The translations under genes and the position numbers were made by a program. DNA of 64,000 nucleotides from Corallococcus sp. AS-1-6 (GTDB lineage Bacteria > Myxococcota > Myxococcia > Myxococcales > Myxococcaceae): NCBI RefSeq assembly GCF_020037015.1, contig NZ_JAIQDE010000001.1, positions 62,001 to 126,000 of the forward strand, in the 5' to 3' direction. Below are positions 55,726 through 63,899 of this stretch, in pieces (position 1 is the first letter of the stretch; each line of letters starts with the position of its first letter). The notes below the pieces were generated by a model, which saw only the letters and a program-made list of their open reading frames with translations, was not told where the DNA came from and searched no databases.

Positions 55726-57177
55726 ATGATGCCAATCCATTCCAGGGCCCCGGGCGCCACGGTGCTGGGCGCGGTGCTGGGCCTGCTCCTCTCCGTGACG
55801 GCGCTGGCGCAGGACGCGCACTACACCACGCGGCAGTTCGGCAACCGGGCGTGGCTGCTGGGCGGCGCCTTCGTGGGCAACCCGAACGACATCAGCGCCG
55901 TCTATTACAACCCCGGCGCGCTCGCGCTCCTGGACGCGCCGGAGCTGGAGCTCACCGGCAGCGTCTATGAGTACACGCACGTGAACGTGAAGGACGGGCA
56001 GGGCCAGGGCAGGGGCCTGTCCGACTCCAACGTGGACGTGCTGCCGTCGCTCATCGCCGGCTCGCTGCGCTTCGGGTTCCTGGGGAAGTCCCGGATGGCC
56101 TACTCGCTGCTCACGCGCCAGGGCTTCGCCTACAGCCTGCAGTCGCGCGGCACGCGGCTGGGCACGGACCTGGCCGGCGTGCAGGGCCTGGACCTGCTGT
56201 CCACGAACGTGCGCCTGGACCAGAACGTGAGCGAGTTCTGGACGGGCCTCTCCTGGGCCTACCCCGTCACGGAGCACCTGGGCCTGGGCCTGACGCCGTT
56301 CATCGCGTCCCGGCATCACGAGCTGAGCTTCCAGACGCTGGCGCAGGGCTCCGGCGCCGCCGGCCAGCAGCTCCTGGCGACCCTGGGGCGCGACCTGGAG
56401 TTCGACCACGTCCGGGTGTTGTTGAAGGTGGGCGCCAGCTACCAGCGCGGCCCCTGGGCCGTGGGGCTCGCGGTGACGACGCCGAGCGTGGCGCTCTGGG
56501 GCCGGGGCTCGGTGGGGTACGAGCGCGCCGTGCAGTCCCAGGGGCTGGACACGAACGCGCCCGCCCCCGTGTTCAACTATCAGGAGGACCTGCCGGCGCA
56601 CTTCCGCAACTCCTGGTCCGCGGCGCTCGGCGTCAGCCGGAGCTTCGGCGAGTCGACCGCGGTGTACGCGTCCCTGGAGGGCTACGCGCGCGTCGCGACC
56701 GTCACCCTGGTGGACGCGGAGCCCATCCTGCCGCGCGGCAGCACCGAGCCCATCGACGGGGACTACGCCTTCGCGCTCAAGCCGCTGCTCAACGGGGCGC
56801 TGGGCGTGGAGCAGGCGCTGGGGGACCGGGTGCGGGTGTACCTGAGCGGGCACACGGACTTCAGCGCGTTGGACCAGACGCCCGGGACGAACGCGCTGCT
56901 CGGCGGCTGGGACCTGTACCACGTCGCCTCGGGCATCCACTTCGTGCTGGGCCGCTCGCGCTTCACGCTGGGCGGCGACCTGGCGTGGGGCGGCAAGCAG
57001 ACCAGCCGCTTCTCGGAGTCGCTCCAGCAACTGGGCCTGTCCTCCTCCATGCGGACCCAGGACGTCCGCTTCTTCCAGGCCACGCTGCTGGTGGGCGCCA
57101 GCTTCTCGTTCAAGGACACGCGAGGCACCAGCGGCAAGGGCAGCGTGGAGGAAGCCCCGAAGGCGGACGCGCCATGA
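55726..57177 (+). CDS. OmpP1/FadL/TodX-type outer-membrane protein
   Basis: A 483-residue exported beta-barrel. The signal peptide ends LLSVTALAQ. The N-terminal hatch region has GGAFVGNPNDISAVYYNPGAL, which matches the FadL family NP(A/D)...NPA segment. Alternating strands fill the rest (for example YSLLTRQGFAYSL, VGLAVTTPSVALWG), and the barrel closes near VGASFSF. FadL homologues pass hydrophobic substrates (fatty acids, aromatics, terpenes). Directly after SulP and overlapping ThrE (ATGA), it belongs to one transporter operon. Confidence 0.88.
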   Translation: MMPIHSRAPGATVLGAVLGLLLSVTALAQDAHYTTRQFGNRAWLLGGAFVGNPNDISAVYYNPGALALLDAPELELTGSVYEYTHVNVKDGQGQGRGLSDSNVDVLPSLIAGSLRFGFLGKSRMAYSLLTRQGFAYSLQSRGTRLGTDLAGVQGLDLLSTNVRLDQNVSEFWTGLSWAYPVTEHLGLGLTPFIASRHHELSFQTLAQGSGAAGQQLLATLGRDLEFDHVRVLLKVGASYQRGPWAVGLAVTTPSVALWGRGSVGYERAVQSQGLDTNAPAPVFNYQEDLPAHFRNSWSAALGVSRSFGESTAVYASLEGYARVATVTLVDAEPILPRGSTEPIDGDYAFALKPLLNGALGVEQALGDRVRVYLSGHTDFSALDQTPGTNALLGGWDLYHVASGIHFVLGRSRFTLGGDLAWGGKQTSRFSESLQQLGLSSSMRTQDVRFFQATLLVGASFSFKDTRGTSGKGSVEEAPKADAP

Positions 57178-58448
57178 CGCCGGCGCACGAGGGCGCCGTG
57201 GACGAGGCGGCGGCCTCGGCCTTCCTGCTGGACCTGGCGAAGGCGCTGCACCTGGCCTACCAGCCGTCGTCGCTGGTGGAGGAGCGCGTGCGCCGGGCGG
57301 CGAAGGCGTGGGGGCTGGACGTGGAGGTCTTCACGCTCCAGAGCCTGGCGATGACGCAGGTGGCGTCACCGCGGCGCCCGCGCGTGGCCTTCGAGAGGCT
57401 GCCCTTCAGCCCGCACTGGAACCTGGGCCGGTCCGCGGCGCTCCTGCGGCTGGCGGACGCCATCGCCGAAGGGCGCGGGGGGCTGCCCGAGTCCCGCGCG
57501 GAGCTGGACCGCATCCTGGCCCGGCGCGCGCCCTATCCGGTGTGGCTCGTGTTCGTGGCGTACGGCGTCTACGGCGCCGCGGTGGCGGCGCGGGTGGGCG
57601 GCGCGGGGTGGGAGATGCTGGTGGCCTTCTGCGTGGGCTTCGTCGCGGGGGGCATCCACTTCGGCACGCTGCACTCGCAGCGGGTGGACCTGCAGAAGAG
57701 CTTCCTCGCCGCGTTCCTGGGGACGCTGGTGGCGTTCGGGTTCACGTTCCTCCTGCCGCCCTTCAACGCCGTGCGGGCGCTGTTCGGCGGCATCGTGCTG
57801 CTGGTGCCCGCGATGGTGGTGACGCTGGGCTCGCTGGAGCTGGCCATGGAGTCGGTGGAGGCGGGCCTGCCCCGGCTGACGTACGGCCTGCTGCGCTTCC
57901 TGATGCTGGGCGTGGGCATGGCCGCGGCGGGGACGCTGTGGAGCTTCTTCTGGCCGCTGCCGCCGCGCACCGCGGGGCCCGGCCTGCCGCCGCTCCTGAC
58001 GTTCCTCCTGATGGCGGTGGGAGGCGTGGCGCTGTCGGTGTGCATGTCGGGACGGCCTCGCGACGTGGCGTGGATCGTCGCCGGGGTGCTGCTCGCCTGG
58101 GGGACGCAGACGGGCGCGAAGGCGCTCCTGGGGGACCACGGCAGCCCGATGGTGGCCGCGTTCGTGCTGGGCGTCGCGGGGCTGCTCTACGGGCGCAAGG
58201 GGGACCGGATGTCCATGACGGTCATCCTGCCGGGGATGCTGCAACTGGCGCCGGGCTTCATCGGCACGAAGGCCATCGTCGCGCTGCTCGGCGGGGGCAG
58301 CGCGGGCGCGGAGGACGCCCGGCTGTTCGACGTGCTGATGGTGGCGCTCCAACTGGTGCTGGGGCTGGTGTTCGCCACGGTGGTGGTGCCGCCGCGCTTC
58401 TCCGTGGACCGGGGCACGCCGGTGCCTCCGGGCGCGGGCCCCGCGTAG
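57174..58448 (+). CDS. ThrE-type threonine/serine exporter-family protein
   Basis: A 424-residue membrane protein combining the two ThrE halves. An N-terminal soluble segment (DLAKALHLAYQPSSLVEERV) resembles the DUF1212 opening. Then come about ten hydrophobic helices including GIVLLVPAMVVTLGSLELAME and the C-terminal part (GNRMSMTVILPGMLQLAPGF-like MSMTVILPGMLQLAPGF). The exact substrate may not be threonine. The ATG overlaps the previous stop by 4 nt. It is convergent with the FGE gene. Confidence 0.82.
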   Translation: MTPAHEGAVDEAAASAFLLDLAKALHLAYQPSSLVEERVRRAAKAWGLDVEVFTLQSLAMTQVASPRRPRVAFERLPFSPHWNLGRSAALLRLADAIAEGRGGLPESRAELDRILARRAPYPVWLVFVAYGVYGAAVAARVGGAGWEMLVAFCVGFVAGGIHFGTLHSQRVDLQKSFLAAFLGTLVAFGFTFLLPPFNAVRALFGGIVLLVPAMVVTLGSLELAMESVEAGLPRLTYGLLRFLMLGVGMAAAGTLWSFFWPLPPRTAGPGLPPLLTFLLMAVGGVALSVCMSGRPRDVAWIVAGVLLAWGTQTGAKALLGDHGSPMVAAFVLGVAGLLYGRKGDRMSMTVILPGMLQLAPGFIGTKAIVALLGGGSAGAEDARLFDVLMVALQLVLGLVFATVVVPPRFSVDRGTPVPPGAGPA

Positions 58449-58452
58449 CGGC

Positions 58453-59454
58453 TCAGGGGCGCACGATGCAGCGGAAGCCGATGTGGCTGGCGCCGCTGTC
58501 CACGGCCTGGGGCGAGCGCGCCGCGGGGCGGTAGCGGCGGCAGTAGTTGGGCGCGCACAGGTGGCTGCCGCCCTTGAGGACGCGGCGCGGGATGGTGATG
58601 GCGGGCGTGGAGGGGTCCTGGCTGCCCTGCGCGGTGGAGGGGCCTCGCGGGTTCACGGGGATGCAGCACGCCTTGCCTTTGTTGCCCTGGTGGCGCTCCT
58701 GGTACCAGTCGGTGGTCCATTCCCAGACGTTGCCGGCCATCTCATGCAGGCCGTAGCCGTTGGGCGGGAAGGCGCCGACGGGGCAGGTGCCCTCGTGGCC
58801 GTCCTCGCGGAGGTTCTGCCACGGGAAGTAGCCCTGCCAGGTGTTGGCCATGTGCTCGCCGTTCGGGGTGAAGTCATTGCCCCAGCAGAACTCGTTGCGG
58901 TCCAGGCCGCCGCGCGCGGCGCGCTCCCACTCCGCTTCGGAAGGGAGCGCCTTGCCGGCCCAGGTGGCGTAGGCCTCCGCGTCCTCGAAGGCGATGTGGA
59001 CGACGGGGTGGTCGCGGCGGTGTTTCACGGAGGAGCGGCGGCCCTCGGGGTGTTTCCAGCAGGCCTCGGGGACGTAGCTCCACCAGTTGGCCACGTTGCC
59101 CAGGTCCACGGGCCCCGGGGCCTTCTGGAAGACGAGCGAGCCGGGGACGAGCGTCTCCGGCGTGGCGCCGGGGTAGTCCGCGGGGTCGAGGGGCCGCTGG
59201 GCGACGGTGACGTAGCCGGTGGCCTCGACGAAGCGGGCGAACTGTTCGTTCGTCACGGTGAAGCGGTCCATCCAGAAGCCGGAGACGGTCACCTGGTGCG
59301 CGGGCGCCTCTTCCGGATAGTGGTGGTCGGAGCCCATCCAGTACGTGCCGCCGGGGACCCACACCATGTCCGGGAACGGAGCGCGGCCGGGGCGCGCGGC
59401 GGTGTCGGTGGGCTCCACGTCGGGGGCGGCGTCGCGGCTGTCATTCCGGTGCAT
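58453..59454 (-). CDS. Formylglycine-generating enzyme (FGE/SUMF1)
   Basis: Oxidises the sulfatase active-site Cys to formylglycine, as required by both arylsulfatases here. The 333-residue protein shows MVWVPGGTYWMGSDHHYPEE, YPVTHEQF-like TVTNEQFARF, HPVVHIAFEDAEAYA, KALPSEAEWERAARGG, GNVWEWTTDWY, and the C-terminal GGSHLCAPNYCRRYRPAAR with the copper-binding catalytic pair C300 and C305. The ATG at 59454 is used; upstream codons are not conserved. Its unit includes no sulfatase, but copies 1 and 2 flank the locus. Confidence 0.96.
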   Translation of the reverse strand: MHRNDSRDAAPDVEPTDTAARPGRAPFPDMVWVPGGTYWMGSDHHYPEEAPAHQVTVSGFWMDRFTVTNEQFARFVEATGYVTVAQRPLDPADYPGATPETLVPGSLVFQKAPGPVDLGNVANWWSYVPEACWKHPEGRRSSVKHRRDHPVVHIAFEDAEAYATWAGKALPSEAEWERAARGGLDRNEFCWGNDFTPNGEHMANTWQGYFPWQNLREDGHEGTCPVGAFPPNGYGLHEMAGNVWEWTTDWYQERHQGNKGKACCIPVNPRGPSTAQGSQDPSTPAITIPRRVLKGGSHLCAPNYCRRYRPAARSPQAVDSGASHIGFRCIVRP

Positions 59455-59558
59455 GGCTTGAAGTCCTCCACTGGAGAACATCCGGTCCGGCGCGGGGAAT
59501 GACACTCGCACCGGGGGCCGGGTAGGGTGTCGGCGCGTTGACGTGCGTTGGAGCCTGG

Positions 59559-60053
59559 ATGGCTGGAAAAGTCCGAGGACAAAGGGCAGTCCTGCCCAAG
59601 GCTTTGGGCGCATGGCTTCTGCTCGCCGCCACTGTTTCAGGCGGGTGCTCCCATGCCCAGAGGCCAGCGCGGCATACCTATCTCATCGCGGAGGATGCAG
59701 GTGGAGTGGGTGGCGCCGGTGGTCGTGATTGCGATGCCGAGCATGTCACCTGCTTCGACCGGTGCTGGAACTCCGCTCCGCCGCTGACGAGCATCAAGTG
59801 GGGCTCCGGCAAGCACCATGAGTACTGCACGGAGGAGTGCCGCGCACGCTACATGGATTGCATCGAGGACGTGGAGCGGGCGTCACGGAAGGGCTCGGAA
59901 CTGCGGTTCTCGAATCTGGATGGGGCGCTGGATTGGTTGAGAACGCACCGGACGGAGGTGGCGATTGGAACGGTCGTCGTCATCGCGGGCGTGGCGTTCG
60001 TCGTCGCCACGGGTGGATCGGGAGCGTTGATTCTCGCCCCTCTTGCGCTCTAG
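59559..60053 (+). CDS. Cys-rich lipoprotein with C-terminal membrane segment (SitA-like leader?)
   Basis: A 164-residue lipoprotein. The lipobox is VSGGC (C30). A Cys-rich module follows (CDAEHVTCFDRCWN, then HHEYCTEECRARYMDC), then ALDWLRTHRTEVAIG and one hydrophobic helix, where the protein ends (LILAPLAL). I recall this lipobox/Cys-rich/hydrophobic layout from myxobacterial SitA-type delivery modules, which then carry a C-terminal toxin; here no toxin domain follows. It is either a toxin that lost its tail or a complete accessory protein. The ATG at 59559 has GGAG 6 nt upstream. Base composition is less GC-rich than the neighbours. Confidence 0.6.
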   Translation: MAGKVRGQRAVLPKALGAWLLLAATVSGGCSHAQRPARHTYLIAEDAGGVGGAGGRDCDAEHVTCFDRCWNSAPPLTSIKWGSGKHHEYCTEECRARYMDCIEDVERASRKGSELRFSNLDGALDWLRTHRTEVAIGTVVVIAGVAFVVATGGSGALILAPLAL

Positions 60054-60075
60054 TGACAGCGAACGGGACAAGGCC

Positions 60076-60456
60076 ATGACTGCTTCCAAAGAATTCGAAA
60101 TGGAGTCGACGCTGCGAATCCTGGACGCCGTGAGCAAAAGCTATCCGCCCGGCTCCAAGGAAGAGGCCGCTGTCCAACTTGCGGCTATCTCCCTGCTCTA
60201 CCTCCGCCGGCTCAAGAAGCTGGACGGCTTTCTTGAGTTTCATCGGGAGTTCTCCGACTCCTCGGCGCACGTCTCCATCTCAAGGGAGTTCGCGACCCAG
60301 GCCGATGCGGACATGTGGCTAGCCAGTGGAGAAGCTGTCGATGGCACGCTCGTCAGGATTGAGGGCCGGGGCTTTCAGGTCATCCAGTTGCCCAAGGGAC
60401 TGAAGTTCCTCCGGACGCCCCTTCCGGATGAGTTGGGACCTCCAGGGCCGAAGTAG
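60076..60456 (+). CDS. Small partner protein of the lipoprotein, possible immunity gene
   Basis: A 126-residue soluble protein 22 nt after the lipoprotein gene. It has no signal peptide and starts MTASKEFEMESTLRILDAVS, with a helical N-terminal half and a C-terminal half reading ATQADADMWLASGEAVDGTL, then FQVIQLPKGLKFLRTPLP. I recall similar small proteins following such lipoproteins in other myxobacteria, but I know no function. The position suggests an immunity or chaperone role; this is inference. A perfect hairpin terminator follows 9 nt later. Confidence 0.6.
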   Translation: MTASKEFEMESTLRILDAVSKSYPPGSKEEAAVQLAAISLLYLRRLKKLDGFLEFHREFSDSSAHVSISREFATQADADMWLASGEAVDGTLVRIEGRGFQVIQLPKGLKFLRTPLPDELGPPGPK

Positions 60457-60465
60457 CGAGGCAGC

Positions 60466-60504
60466 ACCGCCACCGCCGTCGGTGCTCCATCCGGCGGTGG
60501 CGGT
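60466..60504. terminator. Bidirectional 12-bp stem terminator
   Basis: ACCGCCACCGCC (60466-60477) and its exact complement GGCGGTGGCGGT (60493-60504) enclose a 15-nt loop. It sits in the 56-bp gap between the stops of the convergent small-protein and arylsulfatase genes. No T-run is present. Confidence 0.6.
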
Positions 60505-60512
60505 ACGCGGGG

Positions 60513-62171
60513 TTAATGGTGCGACTGCTGGGCGCGGTGGATGAACTGCTCCACCTCGTTGGCCAGGGTCATGACCTGGTCGCCGATGCTGGGCGCCTCC
60601 TTCTGCTTGCGCGCCTCCGCCATCTTCTGTTTCACGCGCTCCTTCATCGGCCCGATGCTCAAGCTGCCCGGCGCCTGGCTGGGCAGGAACTCGATGAGGC
60701 TCTCCGCGAACTGCTTCACCAGCATCTGCGCCGGGACGAACGTGAACATGCGCTCGCCGTACCACTGGGTGTACAGGCCGGAGTGGGGCCCGTACTCGAA
60801 CGGGTCCGAGCGCAGGTTGATGAGGTAGGGCCACGCCGGGTTGAAGCGCTTGCCGCTGAACCACATGTCCGGGCCTTCCCCGTCCTGGTAGCTGAAGATG
60901 ATCTTCCAGTCCTTGTAGCGGACCGCCGCCAGGTCGCCGCTGTCGAGCACGTAGAGGAACTCGCTGCGGCGGCCCTCCTCCGTGCCCGCCAGCAGCCCGC
61001 TCTGGTCGTATCCGTCCAGGTGGACCCGGAAGGTCTTGGCGCCGACCTTGTAGCCCTTCCTGCACTTCTCCACGAGGTCCGTGGGGCCGCCCGCCGCCGC
61101 CACCAGCGTGGGCATCCAGTCCTCGTGCGCGAAGATGTCGTTGATGACGCGCCCCGGCTCCACCACGCCCGGCCAGCGCACCACGCACGGCACCCGCACG
61201 CCGCCCTCCCACGTCGAGCCCTTCTCCCCGCGGAACGGGCTGTTGCCGCCATCCGGCCAGCCCATCTTCTCCACGCCGTTGTCGGTGGAGAACACGACCA
61301 GGGTGTTGTCCGCGATGCCCAGCTCATCCAGCTTGTCGAGCAGCACCCCGACGATGTCGTCCAGCTCCCGCATCGCGTCCGCGTAGAGGCCGTAGCCCGT
61401 GGCGTTGCGGTACTTCTCCTGGAGGAACGTCCAGACGTGCGTGCGCGTGGTGTTGTGCCAGAGGAAGAACGGCTTGCCGTCCTTCACGGCGCGCTCCATG
61501 AAGTCCAGGGAGCCCTCCAGGAACTCGCCGTCCACGGTCTCCATGCGCTTCTTGGTGAGCGGGCCGGTGTCCTCGATGCGCTGGCGGCCCACCACGCCCC
61601 AGCGCGGGTCCTCGGTGGCGTCATTGCGGTCCGTGGCCCAACTGTGCAGCACGCCGCGCGGGCCGAAGCGGGCCTTGAAGGCCGGGTCCTTGGGGTAGTC
61701 CGGGCACTCCGGCTCGTTCTCCGCGTTGAGGTGGTAGAGGTTGCCGAAGAACTCGTCGAAGCCGTGCACGGTGGGCAGGTAGGGATTGGAGTCGCCCAGG
61801 TGGTTCTTGCCGAACTGGCCGCAGGTGTAGCCCAGGGGCTTGAGCATCTCCGCGAGGGTGGGGTCGGAGTCCTGCAGGCCGTACTTCGCGCCCGGCATGC
61901 CAATGGTGGTGAGCCCGGTGCGCAGCGGGTTCATGCCGGTGATGAACGCCGCGCGGCCGGCGGTGCAGCTCTGCTGGCCGTAGCAGTCCGTCATCAGCGC
62001 GCCTTGCTTCGCGATGCGGTCGATGTTGGGCGTGCGGTAGCCCATCATCCCCTGGTTGTAGGCGCTGATGTTCCAGAAGCCGATGTCGTCTCCCCAGATG
62101 ACCAGGATGTTGGGCTTCTGCTTCGCCTGCTTGCCGTGTCCGTTGCCCGAGGGTTTCGCTTTGCTTGCCAT
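60513..62171 (-). CDS. Arylsulfatase (formylglycine-type), copy 2
   Basis: A 552-residue sulfatase paralogous to copy 1. Metal ligands are D28/D29 in LVIWGDDIGFWN, the formylglycine site is CTAGR (C69), and TVHGFDEFFGNLYHLNAENE and FSTDNGVEKMG follow. Compared with copy 1 it has an extra segment after GPRGVLHSW (ATDRNDATEDPRWG) and a longer C-terminal helical tail. The ATG at 62171 has AGGAGG 6 nt upstream and no signal peptide. It depends on FGE at 58.5 kb for activation. Confidence 0.93.
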   Translation of the reverse strand: MASKAKPSGNGHGKQAKQKPNILVIWGDDIGFWNISAYNQGMMGYRTPNIDRIAKQGALMTDCYGQQSCTAGRAAFITGMNPLRTGLTTIGMPGAKYGLQDSDPTLAEMLKPLGYTCGQFGKNHLGDSNPYLPTVHGFDEFFGNLYHLNAENEPECPDYPKDPAFKARFGPRGVLHSWATDRNDATEDPRWGVVGRQRIEDTGPLTKKRMETVDGEFLEGSLDFMERAVKDGKPFFLWHNTTRTHVWTFLQEKYRNATGYGLYADAMRELDDIVGVLLDKLDELGIADNTLVVFSTDNGVEKMGWPDGGNSPFRGEKGSTWEGGVRVPCVVRWPGVVEPGRVINDIFAHEDWMPTLVAAAGGPTDLVEKCRKGYKVGAKTFRVHLDGYDQSGLLAGTEEGRRSEFLYVLDSGDLAAVRYKDWKIIFSYQDGEGPDMWFSGKRFNPAWPYLINLRSDPFEYGPHSGLYTQWYGERMFTFVPAQMLVKQFAESLIEFLPSQAPGSLSIGPMKERVKQKMAEARKQKEAPSIGDQVMTLANEVEQFIHRAQQSHH

Positions 62172-62242
62172 GCACGACCTCCTGGACACGAGGTGTTCAT
62201 AGCGATGGGCGCGGGCATCGTTCCGGAAGGCAGGTAAGGGGC

Positions 62243-62995
62243 TCAGCGGGAGTCGCGTCCACCGATGGCGGGGAACCGCTCGTAGGCTCGCTGGAGCGCT
62301 TCGATGTGCGCGGGGTTGTCATAGTCCAGCGGGGCCTCCGTGAGCTGGACCACCCAGCCCCCAGAAGGGGTGCGCCGCGAGCGGGACAGCAGCTCCGCGT
62401 CACGAGCAGCGTCCGGGAAACCGATGGCCCGAGCGGCGGCTTCGGACCAGTAGTTCAGCCACCCGAGGTGCTGCGGAATTTCAGGTGCACGGAGCTGCTC
62501 GGTCAGTTTGAGCGCCGGAAGCCCATTGGGAGGGCTGCCTGGCTTGTGTACCGGGTCCCTGACCTGCCGTGAGACCTGGACGGCTGCGTTGAATGGCGTC
62601 GCGTGTCCCCAGTAGCCACGAGCCGCTTCCGCGACGTTCGCCAGCAGAGTGGTGGCGAGACGGGATGCCTCCAGAGGCAGTTCGGCGTGGACCTCGAGCA
62701 ACGCATGGCCCCCAGGCCCGAGCCTTCCAGGCCCCTCCACGCCGAAGAGTGTCACGGGATGACGCTCATCGTTGTTGCAGAGAAGCTGAAAGCCGCCTCC
62801 GGCCCTGGGCCTGGCAAGCCAGGCGTCTCGTTGGGAGAGCTTCACGAGCTGCTGCTCATCGGAGACCGTCCAGTCCAGATGCGTTCCAGGGAGCGCGTGT
62901 TCCACTCCAAGGGCCATCTGCATGGGCCGACGGTCGAAATCTGTCATGGCAGGCGCGTGGATGCGCACGGTCAGGGGGTTGTGACTGAAGGCCAT
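62243..62995 (-). CDS. DUF5953-type protein, presumed immunity factor
   Basis: A 250-residue soluble protein without signal peptide. The pattern LTVRIHAPAM, a central QRDAWLARPRAGGGFQLLCNND, VTLFGVEGPGRLGPGG and RGYWGHATPFNAAV matches the DUF5953 family (Imm52-like) of myxobacteria, as I recall it. It starts 1 nt after the stop of the lipoprotein toxin gene on the same strand, so the two are tightly coupled, as expected for toxin and immunity protein. Composition is less GC-rich than core genes. Confidence 0.75.
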   Translation of the reverse strand: MAFSHNPLTVRIHAPAMTDFDRRPMQMALGVEHALPGTHLDWTVSDEQQLVKLSQRDAWLARPRAGGGFQLLCNNDERHPVTLFGVEGPGRLGPGGHALLEVHAELPLEASRLATTLLANVAEAARGYWGHATPFNAAVQVSRQVRDPVHKPGSPPNGLPALKLTEQLRAPEIPQHLGWLNYWSEAAARAIGFPDAARDAELLSRSRRTPSGGWVVQLTEAPLDYDNPAHIEALQRAYERFPAIGGRDSR

Positions 62996-62996
62996 G

Positions 62997-63899
62997 TCAG
63001 CACCACGTCATGAGGACGATGTTGAAATCTGGCAACAGTGCTTCGAGGAGCTTCTTGTGGGCTTCAGTGCGGACGCCAATCGAGAACTGGAATCCGCAAG
63101 CCTCCGCGAGAGCGCGCTCGCGTTTTGCCTCATCGACCTGCTTCTGGAGCTCGGCCTGGCGAACGAACGGGCTGTAGGTTTCGATGTCGTTGGTCTTGAC
63201 CTCCCACAGCATGCGCGTCGCGCCTTGAAGCCCATCGAAGTTCTTTCCGTCAACGAGTGCATCCCATCCCGAAAAGGTGTTCCGTGGAATCCGGTCGGCA
63301 CATTTGTTGTGCAGGTCATTGCCGCCCAGATGCGGGACCCGCTTGGGACTGCAATTCGGATTCCGCTCGTGCTCGGAGGGGGCACCCGGAACGGGAGGAA
63401 ACCAATCCTGTCCAGAGGGTTGGGGTTGAGGCTTTCGCTTGGGCAGGGAGCTCCGGATGGCCGTCTGTGTTTCTGACACAGACCGGGTCTCCTCGGGATA
63501 AAGTTGGCGGAGCTCGTATGCGTCCAGTGCCTCGTGAATGGCGGCAGCGACCACCACGACGCCGATGATGATCACTGCCCCTACGGCGATCTCAGGTGCG
63601 GCCAGGATGCAGACACCCAGTCCCAGCGTCGCGGCGCCCGCGGAGGCCGCGGTGCACCGTCCTGTGGTGTCATGAAAGCGGATCCGGTCATGGTCGAGCT
63701 GTTGAAAACAGTGCTCCACGACCGTGGGCCACGGACGAGTGGCCTCCCTGACGACGCATCGCCCTTCATCGGTCCAAGGCAGTTTCGCTGCCCGTTGGAG
63801 AGTCGAGAGCCCTGGAGCGCGGGCGACCGCGGCCGGTGCCGGCGTCGTGGCGCAAGCAGAGAGCAGAACTCCCAACAGGATGCCGGCATAGCGATGCAT
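62997..63899 (-). CDS. DUF6310-type lipoprotein toxin with nuclease-like C-terminus
   Basis: A 300-residue lipoprotein from the ATG at 63899: lipobox LLSAC (C16), a Cys-containing linker, hydrophobic segment (about 84-125), then a Pro-rich hinge. The last 120 residues form the DUF6310 region: GGNDLHNKCAD, GWDALVDGKNFDGL with D213, LWEVKTN with E233 and K235, AEACGFQF and a terminal IVLMTWC. D...EVK is a PD-(D/E)XK-type nuclease pattern. Lipid anchoring plus a C-terminal toxin is the layout of SitA proteins, which myxobacteria exchange between kin. No good RBS is visible; an ATG at 63935 is the alternative. The remaining 101 bp of the window hold no recognisable gene. Confidence 0.75.
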   Translation of the reverse strand: MHRYAGILLGVLLSACATTPAPAAVARAPGLSTLQRAAKLPWTDEGRCVVREATRPWPTVVEHCFQQLDHDRIRFHDTTGRCTAASAGAATLGLGVCILAAPEIAVGAVIIIGVVVVAAAIHEALDAYELRQLYPEETRSVSETQTAIRSSLPKRKPQPQPSGQDWFPPVPGAPSEHERNPNCSPKRVPHLGGNDLHNKCADRIPRNTFSGWDALVDGKNFDGLQGATRMLWEVKTNDIETYSPFVRQAELQKQVDEAKRERALAEACGFQFSIGVRTEAHKKLLEALLPDFNIVLMTWC

